A stretch of DNA of 42,400 nucleotides. It comes from Arcicella sp. GTDB taxonomy: Bacteria; Bacteroidota; Bacteroidia; Cytophagales; Spirosomataceae. The position numbers and the translations under genes were made by a program. A model generated the notes under the pieces. That model was not told the DNA's origin, did no database searches, and saw only the letters and a list, made by a program, of their open reading frames with translations. The stretch spans positions 1 through 42,400 of the forward strand of contig JANXRS010000417.1 of assembly GCA_025356745.1 (NCBI GenBank). The letters are read 5' to 3'. Positions 9,009-18,500 of the stretch are shown here, piece by piece (position 1 is the first letter of the stretch; each line of letters starts with the position of its first letter).

Positions 9009-9824
9009 TTAATAGCTTTCTTTTTCATTCGGGAAATCAACTGATTTCACGTCTTTAACATATTGTGAGATTGCCTCGTTCATGATACCGTCTAAATCGG
9101 CATATCTTCTCAAAAATCTCGGTTTAAACTCTTTGTTAATTCCTAACATATCGTGGACAACTAAGATTTGCCCATCCGCATCTGGACCAGCCCCAATACC
9201 AACTGTTGGAATTTGAAGACTTTGAGAAACTTTTTTAGTAAGTTCAGAAGGAATTTTTTCTAATACAATTCCAAATACACCTATTTCTTCTAATAATTTG
9301 GCATCCTCCATTAACTTATTAGCCTCAACATCTTCTTTTGCCCTTACAGCATAAGTTCCGAATTTATAAATAGATTGGGGGGTAAGTCCTAAATGTCCCA
9401 TCACAGGAATCCCTGCACTCAGCACCCGAGAGATAGAATCTTTAATTTCAGAACCACCTTCCATCTTCACGGCATGACCGCCCGATTCTTTCATAATTCT
9501 GATAGCAGATCTCAACGCCTCTGAAGAATTTCCTTGATACGACCCAAAAGGAATGTCTACCACTACCAAAGCTCGTTTAACTCCTTTCACAACCGAAGTA
9601 GCATGATAAATCATTTGGTCAAGGGTAATTGGCAATGTTGTTTCGTGACCAGCCATCACGTTGGAAGCAGAATCACCGACAAGAATCAAATCTACCCCAG
9701 CCGCATCAACAATTCGAGCCATCGAATAGTCATAAGCTGTGAGACAAGAAATTTTTTCGCCTCGGTTTTTCATTTCTTGCAAAATATGGGTTGTAATTCT
9801 TTTAACCTCAGTATGTACGGACAT
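9009..9824 (-). CDS. panB: 3-methyl-2-oxobutanoate hydroxymethyltransferase
   Basis: PanB makes ketopantoate from 2-oxoisovalerate and methylene-tetrahydrofolate, the first step of pantothenate and coenzyme A synthesis, in the cytoplasm. The 271-residue length is standard. Visible motifs are [34 protein letters not shown] (metal-binding Asp), [14 protein letters not shown] and GHLGLTPQS, all typical of this TIM barrel. The family's decamer assembly is known but cannot be seen here. No panC, panD or panE gene is near. The pseudouridine synthase gene follows with no gap. Confidence 0.97.
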   Translation of the reverse strand: MSVHTEVKRITTHILQEMKNRGEKISCLTAYDYSMARIVDAAGVDLILVGDSASNVMAGHETTLPITLDQMIYHATSVVKGVKRALVVVDIPFGSYQGNSSEALRSAIRIMKESGGHAVKMEGGSEIKDSISRVLSAGIPVMGHLGLTPQSIYKFGTYAVRAKEDVEANKLMEDAKLLEEIGVFGIVLEKIPSELTKKVSQSLQIPTVGIGAGPDADGQILVVHDMLGINKEFKPRFLRRYADLDGIMNEAISQYVKDVKSVDFPNEKESY

Positions 9825-10169
9825 AATTTACAAATAATTAAGTTTTAACTAATTTATTTATTTATAGATGTAGGTTTTTAGTTATAAGTAGTATCTTTGA
9901 GTGTTCGATATTTAGCTATTCCTTAGCTTATCTCATATTTCTGAATGTCAAAGTAGCTTTTAATTGTTAAAGTGTTGCAAAATTAAGATTAATCGGGTGG
10001 AATAATATAAAAAATATGCATATATCATATTTTTTATAAAAAAAAACAGGATTTCTAATAAATAACTTCTTATTTTTTAGAAAAATTATTGCTTTTATCT
10101 ACTCAAATTGTTTGACTACTAAATAATTCTGTCACAAAACCCTATCATTTTTATTAAAATTAAGCAAAT
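9825..10169. other. 345-base divergent intergenic region
   Basis: This region lies between the divergent panB and the barrel gene at 10170. On the plus strand there is a -7-like box TATCTTTG at 9892-9899, but no TTG at the right distance upstream, and it would leave a leader of about 260 bases. Long A runs occur around 10037-10047. I see no RNA gene or ORF here. Confidence 0.4.
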
Positions 10170-11897
10170 ATGAAACAGATTTTTTCAGGAAACAGTCTTT
10201 CAAAAAGACTCTTTATGGGGCTATTAACCTGCCTTGCTGTAGGTCATATAGCATCGGCTCAAGACTTGACTAAACCTACCGTTGTTAGCTCTCTAACGGA
10301 TAACGGTATTACTACAACGACCTATTCTAATGGGCAAGTAGTAAAAACAGTTGCTGATGGTTATTATCTTGACTCCGCTTTTTACAAGAACAGTAATGTT
10401 TTACGTTCAACTAAGGCAAAACAATATTGGAAGATTACTGATCGAATAGGTATTGCCATTCCCATTTGTAGGGATGGTGAAGACAAAACATTATTTTTAA
10501 CGCCAGGAGGTTATAACTCTTTATCAGTGAATCACTTTTGGGGTAAAATTGGTTTAGGATTAATGGGAGGTTATCAAAACTTTAATGTTAGTGATGACTA
10601 TAAAGGAGTTGATGGTCAAATTTCTAAAAATGCAAAAATGTTAGGAATTAGTCCAAGTGCTTTGAAATATGATACGCAAGGTAACTACGAAGATTTCTAT
10701 TTATTAATTGGACCGGCAGTAGCCCTACCCATCGGTAAGAAATTTAATATAGATATTGATTTAAAAGGTGGTTTATTCAACAGTTCTGCTGCAAGATTTG
10801 GAGCCGTAACGGCAGGTGCTTTAGGAGCTGATCAGTTGGTATTCCGTACATCACCTTCTGCTTCAAAAAACCAATTAGGTGGTTTTTTGAGTGTTGATTT
10901 TCTTTATAATATCACTAAAAAATGGGCAGTTGGCTTAAATGCACAAGGATTCATAACTTCAACACCATACACAGTAACTGGTGGAGATGTTACGCCTACT
11001 TCAACTCGAGTATTGACCAGAGAATATACTCGTACACATGGTGGTATTAACTTTGGATTAGCTCTTTCTCATACATTCGGAGAGAAAATTGGAAATACGA
11101 TTTATTCATTATTACCACCTCCTCCTGCACCAGTAATTTGTGCAATTCCAACGTTGCAAGGAGAAAATGGAATGATGTATGATAATGGTTCGACAACCAT
11201 TCCTTCATTTCGTTGGAAAAGTACTTCTGCAACGCCAGAAAACGAAGAATATATTTACAAATTGTACAAAGCTGATGGTTCAGGAACCCCAATCTATCAA
11301 CAAACCACTAAGAATACAAACTTGAACTTACCAGCTAACGTTGCATTAGTAAATGGTGATGATTGTAGCTTTTATTACTACACAGTTCAATCGAGCGTAG
11401 AAGGAAAATGTTTGTCAGAAGCAATTGCAGCAAGTTTTGGTTATAAATCAAAACCAGTTCCACAAAATATTGTTCCTACAAAACCAGTTGAAGATCAATA
11501 TATTTTCAAAATATTTGGAGGTTCAAGTGCAACAAGATATTTTGGAGGTACAGAAGGTTATAGACCACGCCGTAAAGCTACTTATGCAAAACCTGCTGAC
11601 GCAGTGGTTGTTGCTAAACCCAAAAAACGTTTAGTACCAAGACGTAAGAAATCTGCTGCTGGTGTAACAACTTATAGCACAACGATTAATTACGAAAATG
11701 TGGCAACTAATCCAAAGATTAAATGGCCTTCAGACCTTCCATTACCTAAAAATCCTTCTATATATGAATATGAAGTTCAACGTTTGAATGCAGGTGATTG
11801 TAAACCAACTGGTCAAGTGGCGAAATATAAATTCTATATTGACCCTAAAAATCCTACTGATATTCGTATCATTCCTGATAAACCTAGGAAAAAATAA
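10170..11897 (+). CDS. Unrecognised secreted outer-membrane barrel protein with basic tail
   Basis: This 575-residue protein has a signal peptide (LFMGLLTCLAVGHIASAQ, cut after about 30). Residues about 100-310 look like an outer-membrane beta-barrel (repeated Gly/aromatic strands such as HFWGKIGLGLMGGYQNF). A proline hinge LLPPPPAPVICAIP at about 314 leads into a beta-rich C-terminal part resembling a Fibronectin/Ig-like or SprB-associated module (PSFRWKSTSATPENEEYIY). Near residues 460-500 lies a strongly basic segment (YRPRRKATYAK, KPKKRLVPRRKK). The end repeats a similar Ig-like pattern (KIKWPSDLPLPKNPSIYEYE). The layout suggests a barrel anchor with an exposed or periplasmic domain that binds acidic polymers such as peptidoglycan, LPS or DNA; this is inference. 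It stands alone with its own terminator. No family name can be given. Confidence 0.85.
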   Translation: MKQIFSGNSLSKRLFMGLLTCLAVGHIASAQDLTKPTVVSSLTDNGITTTTYSNGQVVKTVADGYYLDSAFYKNSNVLRSTKAKQYWKITDRIGIAIPICRDGEDKTLFLTPGGYNSLSVNHFWGKIGLGLMGGYQNFNVSDDYKGVDGQISKNAKMLGISPSALKYDTQGNYEDFYLLIGPAVALPIGKKFNIDIDLKGGLFNSSAARFGAVTAGALGADQLVFRTSPSASKNQLGGFLSVDFLYNITKKWAVGLNAQGFITSTPYTVTGGDVTPTSTRVLTREYTRTHGGINFGLALSHTFGEKIGNTIYSLLPPPPAPVICAIPTLQGENGMMYDNGSTTIPSFRWKSTSATPENEEYIYKLYKADGSGTPIYQQTTKNTNLNLPANVALVNGDDCSFYYYTVQSSVEGKCLSEAIAASFGYKSKPVPQNIVPTKPVEDQYIFKIFGGSSATRYFGGTEGYRPRRKATYAKPADAVVVAKPKKRLVPRRKKSAAGVTTYSTTINYENVATNPKIKWPSDLPLPKNPSIYEYEVQRLNAGDCKPTGQVAKYKFYIDPKNPTDIRIIPDKPRKK

Positions 11898-11907
11898 TTT
11901 CTAGGGT

Positions 11908-11955
11908 AAAAAATAAAAATCCTCTTCGTGAAAATGGAGAGGATTTTTATTTTTT
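11908..11955 (+). terminator. Strong terminator after the barrel gene
   Basis: Perfect 18-base inverted repeat, left arm 11908-11925 (core AATCCTCT) and right arm 11938-11955, ending in a T run. It begins ten bases after the stop of the gene ending at 11897. Confidence 0.92.
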
Positions 11956-12027
11956 ACCCCATTCACACAACCTTTACTATTTTTTTTACGTCTCTACTAC
12001 AAATCCAAGAAATTAGGTTTAATCGTA

Positions 12028-12035
12028 TATATTTG
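12028..12035 (+). promoter_or_regulatory. Possible -7 box of a small transcript
   Basis: TATATTTG matches the Bacteroidota -7 element TAnnTTTG. No TTG is seen about 20 bases upstream, so support is partial. A terminator follows at 12098. Confidence 0.4.
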
Positions 12036-12041
12036 GTAGAG

Positions 12042-12129
12042 ATTAATTATATAAAAAGAATGAATATAGAAAAATAAATAGCTTATGGAGAATACCGAAA
12101 GCCTCAAGAATATTTCTTGGGGCTTTTTT
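12042..12129 (+). ncRNA. Candidate small RNA or leader-like transcript
   Basis: A -7 box at 12028 followed by a factor-independent terminator about 85 bases later, with no proper gene between, suggests a short transcript. The hairpin is GCCTCAAGAA (12101-12110) / TTCTTGGGGC (12114-12123), with a T run to 12129. A 20-codon ORF starting at 12086 (MENTESLKNISWGFF...) overlaps the hairpin and is probably a by-product of it. No known RNA family is recognised. The hairpin could also be a second stop for the gene ending at 11897. Confidence 0.35.
12098..12129 (+). terminator. Second rightward terminator
   Basis: Stem of 10 pairs with one G-U, only three bases in the loop, and six T residues behind it. 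It lies about 140 bases past the first terminator at 11908, with no annotated gene in between. Confidence 0.75.
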
Positions 12130-12191
12130 GTGGGTGTAATTAACTAATTATTAGATGAAACCTTAAAAGTTACTAATGGTCGAATAGCCAT

Positions 12192-12236
12192 AAAACAAAA
12201 ATCCTCTAACCGATAAGGGAAGAGGATTTTTGTTTT
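12192..12236 (-). terminator. Terminator of the rpmG-DUF4295 unit
   Basis: Perfect 16-base inverted repeat (12192-12207 / 12221-12236) with AATCCTCT arms and a T run when read leftward. It lies 14 bases past the DUF4295 stop. It may work in both directions. Confidence 0.9.
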
Positions 12237-12249
12237 AGAATCATAGGAA

Positions 12250-12402
12250 TTAACCTTTCAATGCAGACATAACATCATCTTGAAGTATGATTTCTTCTTT
12301 AAATGTATAAGCACCAGTTAAAGGACTTTTAACTGCCTTAATAATCTTAGCGTATTTTACACCACCTTCTTTTTTCAGAGTTGCAACTACTTTCTTCGCC
12401 AT
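12250..12402 (-). CDS. DUF4295 small basic protein
   Basis: Starting at the ATG at 12402 gives a 50-residue, lysine-rich protein: MAKKVVATLKKEGGVKYAKI, then a short strand region and an acidic tail ending DDVMSALKG. The frame opens 13 codons earlier, but that segment (MVSIYYFINYTKE) does not fit the family. It matches DUF4295, a family seen almost only in Bacteroidota and found next to rpmG, where it is thought to be ribosome-associated; its function is not established. It follows rpmG by 97 bases on the same strand and precedes a strong terminator. ftsY, which often follows in relatives, is absent here. Confidence 0.88.
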   Translation of the reverse strand: MAKKVVATLKKEGGVKYAKIIKAVKSPLTGAYTFKEEIILQDDVMSALKG

Positions 12403-12499
12403 TTCTTTAGTATAATTTATGAAGTAATAAATAGAAACCATTGAAAATGAGTCTAATAACTCATAATTTATAGCTTATAACCCAAAACTTCTTAGTGAA

Positions 12500-12682
12500 T
12501 TATTTAATTTCTTTATGTACAGTTACTTTCTTCATGAAAGGATTGTATTTCTTTAATTCTAAACGAGCCGTAGTATTCTTACGATTCTTCTTAGTGATGT
12601 AACGAGACATTCCTGGAACTCCTGATGTTTTTTGCTCAGTACATTCCAAGATAACTTGGATTCTATTGCCTTTCTTAGCCAT
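12500..12682 (-). CDS. rpmG: 50S ribosomal protein L33
   Basis: This 60-residue basic protein, a normal L33 length, reads [20 protein letters not shown], then [13 protein letters not shown] and [10 protein letters not shown], all conserved in L33. L33 sits near the E site of the large ribosomal subunit. Only one Cys is present (residue 14), so this is the zinc-free (C-minus) type. A good promoter lies at 12808-12838, leaving a leader of about 118 bases that could hold a control site. rpmB (L28), usually just upstream in Bacteroidota, is not here: the 193 bases to the next gene are too few for it. Confidence 0.97.
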   Translation of the reverse strand: MAKKGNRIQVILECTEQKTSGVPGMSRYITKKNRKNTTARLELKKYNPFMKKVTVHKEIK

Positions 12683-12807
12683 TGCTTTATAAAATTATGC
12701 GTTAATCGTTGTGACGTAAATGAAGTAATCATCATTGTAATCATTTGATTATAAGTTTTACTAATAATCACAACCAATAACGATTTACTATTTCCTAAAC
12801 AGGACTG

Positions 12808-12838
12808 CAAAGGTAGTAAATCTTTGAGTTTTAGGCAA
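12808..12838 (-). promoter_or_regulatory. Promoter of rpmG-DUF4295
   Basis: On the minus strand TTG (12838-12836), 20 bases, then TACCTTTG (12815-12808). This is a full match to the Bacteroidota housekeeping promoter. Transcription would start near 12801. Confidence 0.8.
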
Positions 12839-12875
12839 GTATGTTTGAAAAGTTTTTTAGTTTTTTATAATATAA

Positions 12876-14153
12876 TTACTTCCCCCCAACAACAATCTCA
12901 AATAGCGAATTAACTTCTAAATATTCATTGGCGGCTTCCAATAACATTACATCCGAAATTCGTTGAATTTTTGGGATATAATTTTTATAAAAATCTAAGG
13001 GAAGGTTTTCTGAAAAGATTACTTTATAACGGTCTGTAATATCAAATGGGGTATTTAATGAACCAGCAAATGAACCCACCATATAATTTTTTACTACTTC
13101 TAACTCCTCTCCAGTAATTAATTCTGTTTGTAAGATTTTGATTTCTTTGTAAATTTCATCAATGGTCTGTTGAGTAAATTCACGTTTTACGTCCGTTCCA
13201 ATCACAAAATATCCTGCTTGTCCAAAAAGAGCTAAATTAGAAGAAATCCCATAAGTCAAGCCTTTTTCTTCTCGAATATTTTTCATTAATCTTGAACCAA
13301 AATATCCTCCTAAAACTTCATTTAATAATAGCATCGTGAAAAAATCTGGATGCTTACGAGTCATTAATTGTTTACCCATTCGGATTGACGATTGCATTGC
13401 TCCTTGTTTTTCAATCAAAATATTTTCCCCTTTTGGAAGCTCTGTAGCTGTAAATATTTTATTAGATGCAGATGGGCTGATTGTATTACAGCCAAAATAT
13501 TGCTCAATCTGTTTAATTTCTGCTTCTCCTACATTACCCGAAAGATAAATACGACATGGTTTTCCTTGCCAATAATTCCGATAAAAATCGATAAGAACTT
13601 CTTGATTAATGTTTTCAATGGCTTCCTCAGTCATTGAATTACCATAAGGATGAATATCGCCAAAAACTTTTTTTCTAAAGGTCTTATTAGCAATAAAAGC
13701 AGTTTTCTCAGAATTGACTTGGAGCGTTTGTATCTGAATATTCTTAAAAGTATCTAATTCTTTTTCTGGGAAAATAGCATCATTTAATAATTCTTGAACC
13801 ATTGGTAATAAAAACGGAAGGTGTTTTTTTAATCCGTAAACCACAAAATTAGCACGATCCAAACCTTGTCCTGATTCAATGAATGAACCAAATTTATCGA
13901 AATATTCGCTAATTTCAGAAGATGAATATTTTCTTGTTCCTTCCGAAATCATTTTTGAAGTAAATGAGGAAACACCATTTTGAGGTTCTTGCCAACTACC
14001 TGCCTCAAAACTGAATTCAATTTTTATGACAGGTTGTTCACCCACATTTACCACATACAAAGGAATACCATTAGCTAACGTAATTATTTGTACGGGAGGA
14101 ATATTTATTGCTGCAATTGTCTGAAAAGCAGGGCTTATGGTTCTGTCTAACAT
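12876..14153 (-). CDS. M16-family peptidase homologue lacking the zinc motif
   Basis: This 425-residue protein has the two-domain M16 (insulinase/MPP-like) fold. The N-terminal half has the strand IKIEFSFEAGSWQEP. Where active enzymes have HxxEH, this protein has GVSSFTSKMISEGT, so it should not bind zinc. The C-terminal half keeps GGYFGSRLMKNIREEKGLTYG, with the Arg/Tyr pair that binds substrate in the non-catalytic partner. In many bacteria such a protein pairs with an active M16 subunit encoded next door. No partner is in this window: upstream is porV and downstream rpmG. There is no signal peptide, so it probably acts in the cytoplasm. It may form a heterodimer with a distant gene product. 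Confidence 0.9.
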   Translation of the reverse strand: MLDRTISPAFQTIAAINIPPVQIITLANGIPLYVVNVGEQPVIKIEFSFEAGSWQEPQNGVSSFTSKMISEGTRKYSSSEISEYFDKFGSFIESGQGLDRANFVVYGLKKHLPFLLPMVQELLNDAIFPEKELDTFKNIQIQTLQVNSEKTAFIANKTFRKKVFGDIHPYGNSMTEEAIENINQEVLIDFYRNYWQGKPCRIYLSGNVGEAEIKQIEQYFGCNTISPSASNKIFTATELPKGENILIEKQGAMQSSIRMGKQLMTRKHPDFFTMLLLNEVLGGYFGSRLMKNIREEKGLTYGISSNLALFGQAGYFVIGTDVKREFTQQTIDEIYKEIKILQTELITGEELEVVKNYMVGSFAGSLNTPFDITDRYKVIFSENLPLDFYKNYIPKIQRISDVMLLEAANEYLEVNSLFEIVVGGK

Positions 14154-14217
14154 TTTTTAATTTTATTTGCTACAATTCGAATTACTAATTCTATTTCCAG
14201 CGTGGTTGAACTAAACA

Positions 14218-14249
14218 AAAAATGACACTTCATGAGAAATGTCATTTTT
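14218..14249 (-). terminator. Terminator downstream of porV
   Basis: AAAAATGACA (14218-14227) pairs with TGTCATTTTT (14240-14249), 21 bases past the porV stop, and read leftward it ends in a T run. It separates porV from the M16 gene. Confidence 0.85.
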
Positions 14250-14270
14250 AAAAAAAATATGTACTGAATA

Positions 14271-15440
14271 TTAGTTCGCTATTACTTTCGGAGCAGCATT
14301 GAAATTAGCATGAAGCGAAATTCTCAATGTTTGAGCCAAAGGACTTCCTCCCGTAGTGGGAATTAAATAAGCGAAATCTAAACCGTATTTCTTTTCTAAT
14401 CTTACACCAAAACCAGTAGTAAAGTATTTTCTACCACCTTTATCAGCATTTTCAAAATGATAACCAGCACGTGCCGCAAACATATCATTATAAACATATT
14501 CACCACCTAATGAAAGATTTATCTCTTTCAACTCTTCACTAATACCATTTGGAGCATCACCAAATGAACCTAATATTCCACTAATGGCTGTAGTTGGTTG
14601 AAAAGGACTACCATTGGCATTTAGCGTTGGTGTTGGCACCATTAATTTATTAGCATCTAAGGTTAAGGTAAACTTGTTGTGTGCATCAATCATATTTGTT
14701 GCCGCAAAACCTACTTTAAGATTTGTTGGAACGAAGCTAGATTGTGAACCACCATAAGAAACTCTTCCTGTGATATTTTGAATCATCAAACCCCAGTTAT
14801 AATTCCATTTTTTATCACTTTTTGAAGTATGAAATAAACCAATATCAGCCGCAACCGTTGATGCTGGTTGTATTTGAAGTCCGTTAACAATACCAGTAAA
14901 CAATGATGAATTGATATATTTTATGTTTACCCCCAAACCTAATTTATCAGATAATTTACGTGAGTAGGAAACAGTAATAGCATATTCTTTTGAATTGTAA
15001 TTTCCTAATGTCTGTCCGTTATTGTCAGTAGCCTGGAAAAGCCCTTGGTCAAAATAATGAATAGAAGCACCAACTACTTGATTATTTTTAATTTTCTTGT
15101 AAAAACTAGCATTTAATAAGGCCATATCATTTACTAATTGGCGTAACCAAGGCGTATATGATAATGAAACACCCATATCTTTATTAGAGAATGGCATTTT
15201 ACCTGGATTCCAAAAAATTGAATTTGCATCACCATCAGTAGCAGAAAGTGCCACACCAGCATCCCCCATAGCCGCTGAACGTGCATCAGGCGTGATAATC
15301 AACGATGGAATTGCAGGCGTAGGGATACGTCGGTCGGCTGGAAGTAGAGGTACAGTTGTCTGAGCGAATATATTCGCAGCTGACATCGTCAATCCAAGCA
15401 TCAAAGACGCTCTAAGAGCGTTAGTAATATTTTTAATCAT
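14271..15440 (-). CDS. porV: Type IX secretion system outer membrane protein PorV
   Basis: PorV (LptO) is a 14-strand barrel of the FadL type. It binds cargo after export through the SprA channel and hands it to the sortase PorU at the cell surface. The 389-residue protein has a signal peptide (SLMLGLTMSAANIFAQ) and the conserved PorV start PSLIITPDARSAAMGDAGVA, then DANSIFWNPGKMPF and GVSLSYTPWLRQL, which identify the family. The end is beta-rich (LRISLHANFNAAP). porU lies 140 bases upstream on the same strand, and a full promoter in that gap means porV can be expressed alone. This matches the conserved porU-porV pairing in Bacteroidota. Confidence 0.95.
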   Translation of the reverse strand: MIKNITNALRASLMLGLTMSAANIFAQTTVPLLPADRRIPTPAIPSLIITPDARSAAMGDAGVALSATDGDANSIFWNPGKMPFSNKDMGVSLSYTPWLRQLVNDMALLNASFYKKIKNNQVVGASIHYFDQGLFQATDNNGQTLGNYNSKEYAITVSYSRKLSDKLGLGVNIKYINSSLFTGIVNGLQIQPASTVAADIGLFHTSKSDKKWNYNWGLMIQNITGRVSYGGSQSSFVPTNLKVGFAATNMIDAHNKFTLTLDANKLMVPTPTLNANGSPFQPTTAISGILGSFGDAPNGISEELKEINLSLGGEYVYNDMFAARAGYHFENADKGGRKYFTTGFGVRLEKKYGLDFAYLIPTTGGSPLAQTLRISLHANFNAAPKVIAN

Positions 15441-15522
15441 TGTCTTTAAGGTTAAAGTTTCTCGGAACGAGGCTTAATAACGCATTGTGAAATATTAATA
15501 ACAGAAATCTGTTTTGTACTCT

Positions 15523-15554
15523 CAAAAGTAATGAATAAACCAGTTTTAAACAAA
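15523..15554 (-). promoter_or_regulatory. Promoter of porV
   Basis: On the minus strand TTTG (15554-15551), 20 bases, TACTTTTG (15530-15523). This is a near-perfect Bacteroidota promoter, with a leader of about 75 bases before porV. Confidence 0.8.
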
Positions 15555-15580
15555 ACTTCCTATAAATTAACTTCGTGAAA

Positions 15581-18500
15581 TTATTTAACAGACATCATCT
15601 TACCAATTCCTATTGCTTGATAAGCAGATGATAGTGATTTCGCAAAAATACGATAAAAGTAATTACCAGTAACAATTGGCATGGAATCTTCAGAAATATT
15701 CCATGAAATTTTGTTGTAAGGGTTACTAATTTTGTACACATTTTCGTTAAACTGCTTTACTAAATGCCCATAACTATCAAAAATTTCGATGATAATATTT
15801 AAGTCATCACCAACTCGTTCATGTTCAAAACTAAAAGTGGTTGTTTGGTTGGAAGGATTAGGATAACAGAATACGTTGGTTAAAGTGGTAAATTGTTTTA
15901 TTTTTACCATAAATTTTAACGAAGATTCGGTTGAATTATTATAATTATCCCAAACTTTTAATCTTAATTGATGTTGCCCTTCAGATAGATTTTTTAAATT
16001 ATACCTAATTTCTCCATTTTTGTAATTATCTAATTTATTGATAAAGTATTGATTTACAGAGATTTTTGTAGTGTCATCAAGGGTTAATATCATTTCGTGA
16101 CCTAATCCCTCCGTTGCCATATTTATACCATTTTCATCTGATAGTTTTGCGATAAAAAGCGGATTGTCATTCGTCTCTCCATCATCAATGAAAGTTTCAT
16201 CATCAAGAAACAGATTGATTTTCGGGGGTAGATTATCGGTTAAATCTTCGTTATTTGCTCCACCCACTATCGGCTTAAACGACCCAAAACTATCAGAGGT
16301 TGCATCCGTTGTTTGAGCATAGACAAATATTTTCCCTTCGCCATACTGATAATTAATATCTTTGGGGACCATAAACGTACTGAAAAAAAATCCATTTTGC
16401 ACTTTTACTGGCCCTTTAAACAAAATATTTTGGTATTGTTGATAAGCGAATTTATCCCCTTGTTGACCTAATGTTTGTAATTTTTTTACCTTATCGTAAA
16501 CTGTAATTTGAGCAATTCCGTTGAAATTATTTGCTTTAATTTGTGTGCCAAATTTCTGAATTTCGCCTTCAATAATAACTTTACTTAATGCTTTTAAAGT
16601 ATCTGATTTTATAATAGATTTACTATTAATTTTTGTAATAAATATTTCATTTTCAGGGTATAATAATTGCATTGAAGGGTCACCTAATAATGAAAAATTA
16701 CGATTGATTACACCTTGTAAACTATTATTTTTGGTATAAATCATTACGTCACCCAATCGTGGCATTTTCCCCTTTATAGGCTTGAAAACTGATTGATAAA
16801 ATGCTTGATTTATAACAAAATTTGTATTTTGATAAACAGGTCTGGTTGTGGTTAATAAGGCAATTGCTCCTCCTTTGGGATTGAGTATAGCATCTTCTGC
16901 CCCTGATACTTTATTTGGATAATCGAAACGTCCAAATTGGCAAGTGGCGGTGAGCATTAAAGGCATTGTATTGTAATTTGTAAACCCTTGAATATCTCCC
17001 ACTCTTAAAATTTGTTCATCCGTCAAACCTTCCTCTGAACCATGCCCATTATAGTTCATTATCAAAACCCCTTGTTGCAAAGTCTGAATTAAGTTTTTCT
17101 TTGCTTCTGGCGAACGTTGTATGCCTGTCGATACCACTAATGGAAAAGCATCAACGTAAATTTTATCAATTCGATAACTAGGATTTTTTATATTAATTTG
17201 TTTAGCAAAAGTATCGGCATCCTGTTGATGAATATTACCATCTCCATTGTCGGCAACGAAAACAATTTTACTTCGCCAATCGCCCAATGTATTTCTGCTG
17301 GAGCTGTAATAAATTAGTTTATCAACCACATCTTTTGCCTCTTGAAAGTTCTTTACGGGCAAACGACCTATCCCAATTTCAAGGGTGTGATTTCCATCTG
17401 AATTTTCTATCCATTCACCTTCATTATTTTCCAAGAAACCAAAATAATCATCTGAATTATAACTATAAATTGGATGTAATGATTCTCTGCTTTCATAAGT
17501 TGGAATATAAATATTTTTAGTTTCATCACTAACTACATTTATTCGTTTTTTATAATCGTAACAAGCATCTCCAAAAAGCAATAAATACTTCATTTTCAAA
17601 GGATTACGGTCATATAAAAACTTTACAAAATCCCGAATTGCTGTTATGTCTTGTTTCCCCGAAGAGAACTCATTGTAAACCTCTTCCGTAGAAACCACTT
17701 GCACCGTCAACTTATCATTTTGTCTTCTGAAATCTGCCAAACGATTGGCTTGTTTTCGTAGAATTTCGGAAGTAACTATCACTAAATCAGGAACTTCAAG
17801 ATTATGCAGATTTTGATTATTTATTTTTTGAACGGAAATGGGTTCAAAAAAATTTGTATTATTAAAAACGATAAATTCCTTTAACGTTGATGTACTTGCA
17901 CCAAAATTGAGCTTTTGGTTTTGGGATATATAAAGTTGATTTTGAGGAATTTGTGGGTTGGAAATATCCCATATTTTTAGACTTGTTGAAGATTCATTTA
18001 AAATGAATTTTGCAGTAGGATATTTTAGACTTTCCAAAGAGCGAAAAATAGTTTGGTTTTTATATAACTTTAGATTTCTGACAGCTTCTACGGTTACATA
18101 ATTCAAATAGCCCGCACCGCCAATAAGTGTGTCTCGTTTATATAAAAACCCAACAGTAATTTCCTTTGAAGAAATAAAATTGCTTGAATTGATACTATTT
18201 CTTTTCAAATTGAAATACCCTTTACTGTCATAAGTATCTTGCCCAATGGCATACATTGTGGTACTATCTACTAATTGACCATTAGCTTTTATAATAAATT
18301 TTGTTTGTTTATAAGATGAAGCCGCCAACGATGAAGTAATTTTCAAGTTAGTATTTGGTTGAATTTCTGTGAAAGGAAAGATAAAAGATTGCTCATCTTT
18401 ATTGCTGAATTCTTCACCTACCCATTCACGACCCGAACCCGCAAATGGTGCTTGTGCAAGAATATTTTTACGGTCTATTTCATGGAAATCGTAATCATTA

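Noticed and set aside
12086-12148. 20-codon ORF (MENTESLKNISWGFF...)
   Set aside because: It coincides with the terminator hairpin; the peptide is most likely a by-product.
12559-12810. Leftward 83-codon frame upstream of rpmG, a possible rpmB
   Set aside because: It overlaps rpmG in another frame and its translation does not resemble L28; it also runs through the rpmG leader.
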